A DNA stretch of 5,274 nt from an uncultured Eubacteriales bacterium (GTDB taxonomy: Bacteria; Bacillota_A; Clostridia; Oscillospirales; Oscillospiraceae), in NCBI GenBank assembly GCA_900556015.1, contig USNH01000088.1, positions 1 through 5,274 of the forward strand, given 5' to 3'. The first letter of the stretch is position 1. Each line of letters starts with the position of its first letter. This document shows, piece by piece, positions 5,135-5,274 of the stretch. The notes under the pieces are model-generated. The model saw only the letters and a list, made by a program, of their open reading frames with translations, had not been told where the DNA came from and made no database searches. The translations under genes and the position numbers were made by a program.

Positions 5135-5274
5135 ATGGAACAACGTATCGGGATCGAGCGCATGGAGGAGGCCGTGAACCTGTTCGGCTCTTTCGACGAG
5201 AACATCCGCCTTTTGGAGACGGAATTTCAGGTGCAGGCGGTGAACCGGGGCGGCGAGATCGTGGTGTCCGGCGA
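5135..5274 (+). CDS. phoH: PhoH family ATPase, N-terminal 46 residues (cut by window edge)
   Basis: This is the start of a PhoH-like P-loop ATPase; family members are about 320 residues long and are linked to RNA metabolism. The visible part, from MEQRIGIERMEEAVNLFGSF onwards, continues with DENIRLLETEFQVQAVNRGGEIVVSG. This matches the family's usual N-terminus, where an 'NIR.IE..' helix precedes a strand ending in 'RG.EI.V.G'. The ATP-binding motifs lie beyond the edge and cannot be checked. The ATG at 5135 follows GGGAGG (5118-5123) by 11 bases. A short GGGA/TCCC hairpin could partly cover that site. The gene lies 26 bases after yqfD, the order known from B. subtilis and other Bacillota, where ybeY, dgkA, cdd and era often follow. 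Naming rests on 46 residues plus this context. Confidence 0.88.
   Translation, partial: MEQRIGIERMEEAVNLFGSFDENIRLLETEFQVQAVNRGGEIVVSG

Overview
The window reads as a GC-rich piece (roughly two-thirds G+C by eye) of an endospore-forming, low-oxygen-type Bacillota genome. The best guess is a clostridial gut lineage of the Oscillospiraceae/Ruminococcaceae kind. The support is three sporulation proteins (YlbJ, YqfC, YqfD), the yqfC-yqfD-phoH gene order known from Bacillus and Clostridia, strong AGGAGG-type ribosome binding sites, and a lipoprotein-anchored (Gram-positive style) binding protein. The genus assignment is inference; no rRNA or other marker is present.

Layout: two divergent transcription units leave a 104-bp intergenic region (3529-3632). 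Leftwards (minus strand) run ylbJ (2629-3528), then after 56 bp a compact ABC importer cassette: ATPase (1829-2572), permease (1024-1845) and substrate-binding lipoprotein (26-1027). The cassette genes overlap by 17 and 4 bp, so they are almost certainly one translationally coupled operon. Rightwards (plus strand) run yqfC (3633-3920), yqfD (3924-5108) and the first 46 codons of a PhoH-family ATPase (5135 to beyond the window edge). Coding density is about 96%, and no gene-free stretch exceeds 104 bp.

How the genes work together: in B. subtilis ylbJ, yqfC and yqfD belong to the mother-cell sigma-E programme of spore formation. Here ylbJ and yqfCD diverge from one short region. That region carries three GCATAGG elements and an 8-bp perfect inverted repeat, arranged so that each direction has a plausible sigma-E-like promoter (ATA at -35, CATAGG at -10). 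A fourth GCATAG lies just ahead of the ABC cassette. PhoH is a general RNA-linked ATPase and not a sporulation protein, so it probably needs vegetative expression as well. An extended -10-like sequence beside a small palindrome, in an AT-richer patch inside yqfD, is a candidate source. The ABC importer belongs to the SsuA/TauA/NMT1 (nitrate/sulfonate/taurine/pyrimidine) superfamily. Its substrate cannot be told from the sequence, and whether it is read from the ylbJ promoter is open.

No mobile element, CRISPR array, rRNA or tRNA was seen. I do not see a clearly new biological system. The most interesting parts are the divergent sporulation control region and the ABC importer sitting directly behind a sporulation gene.
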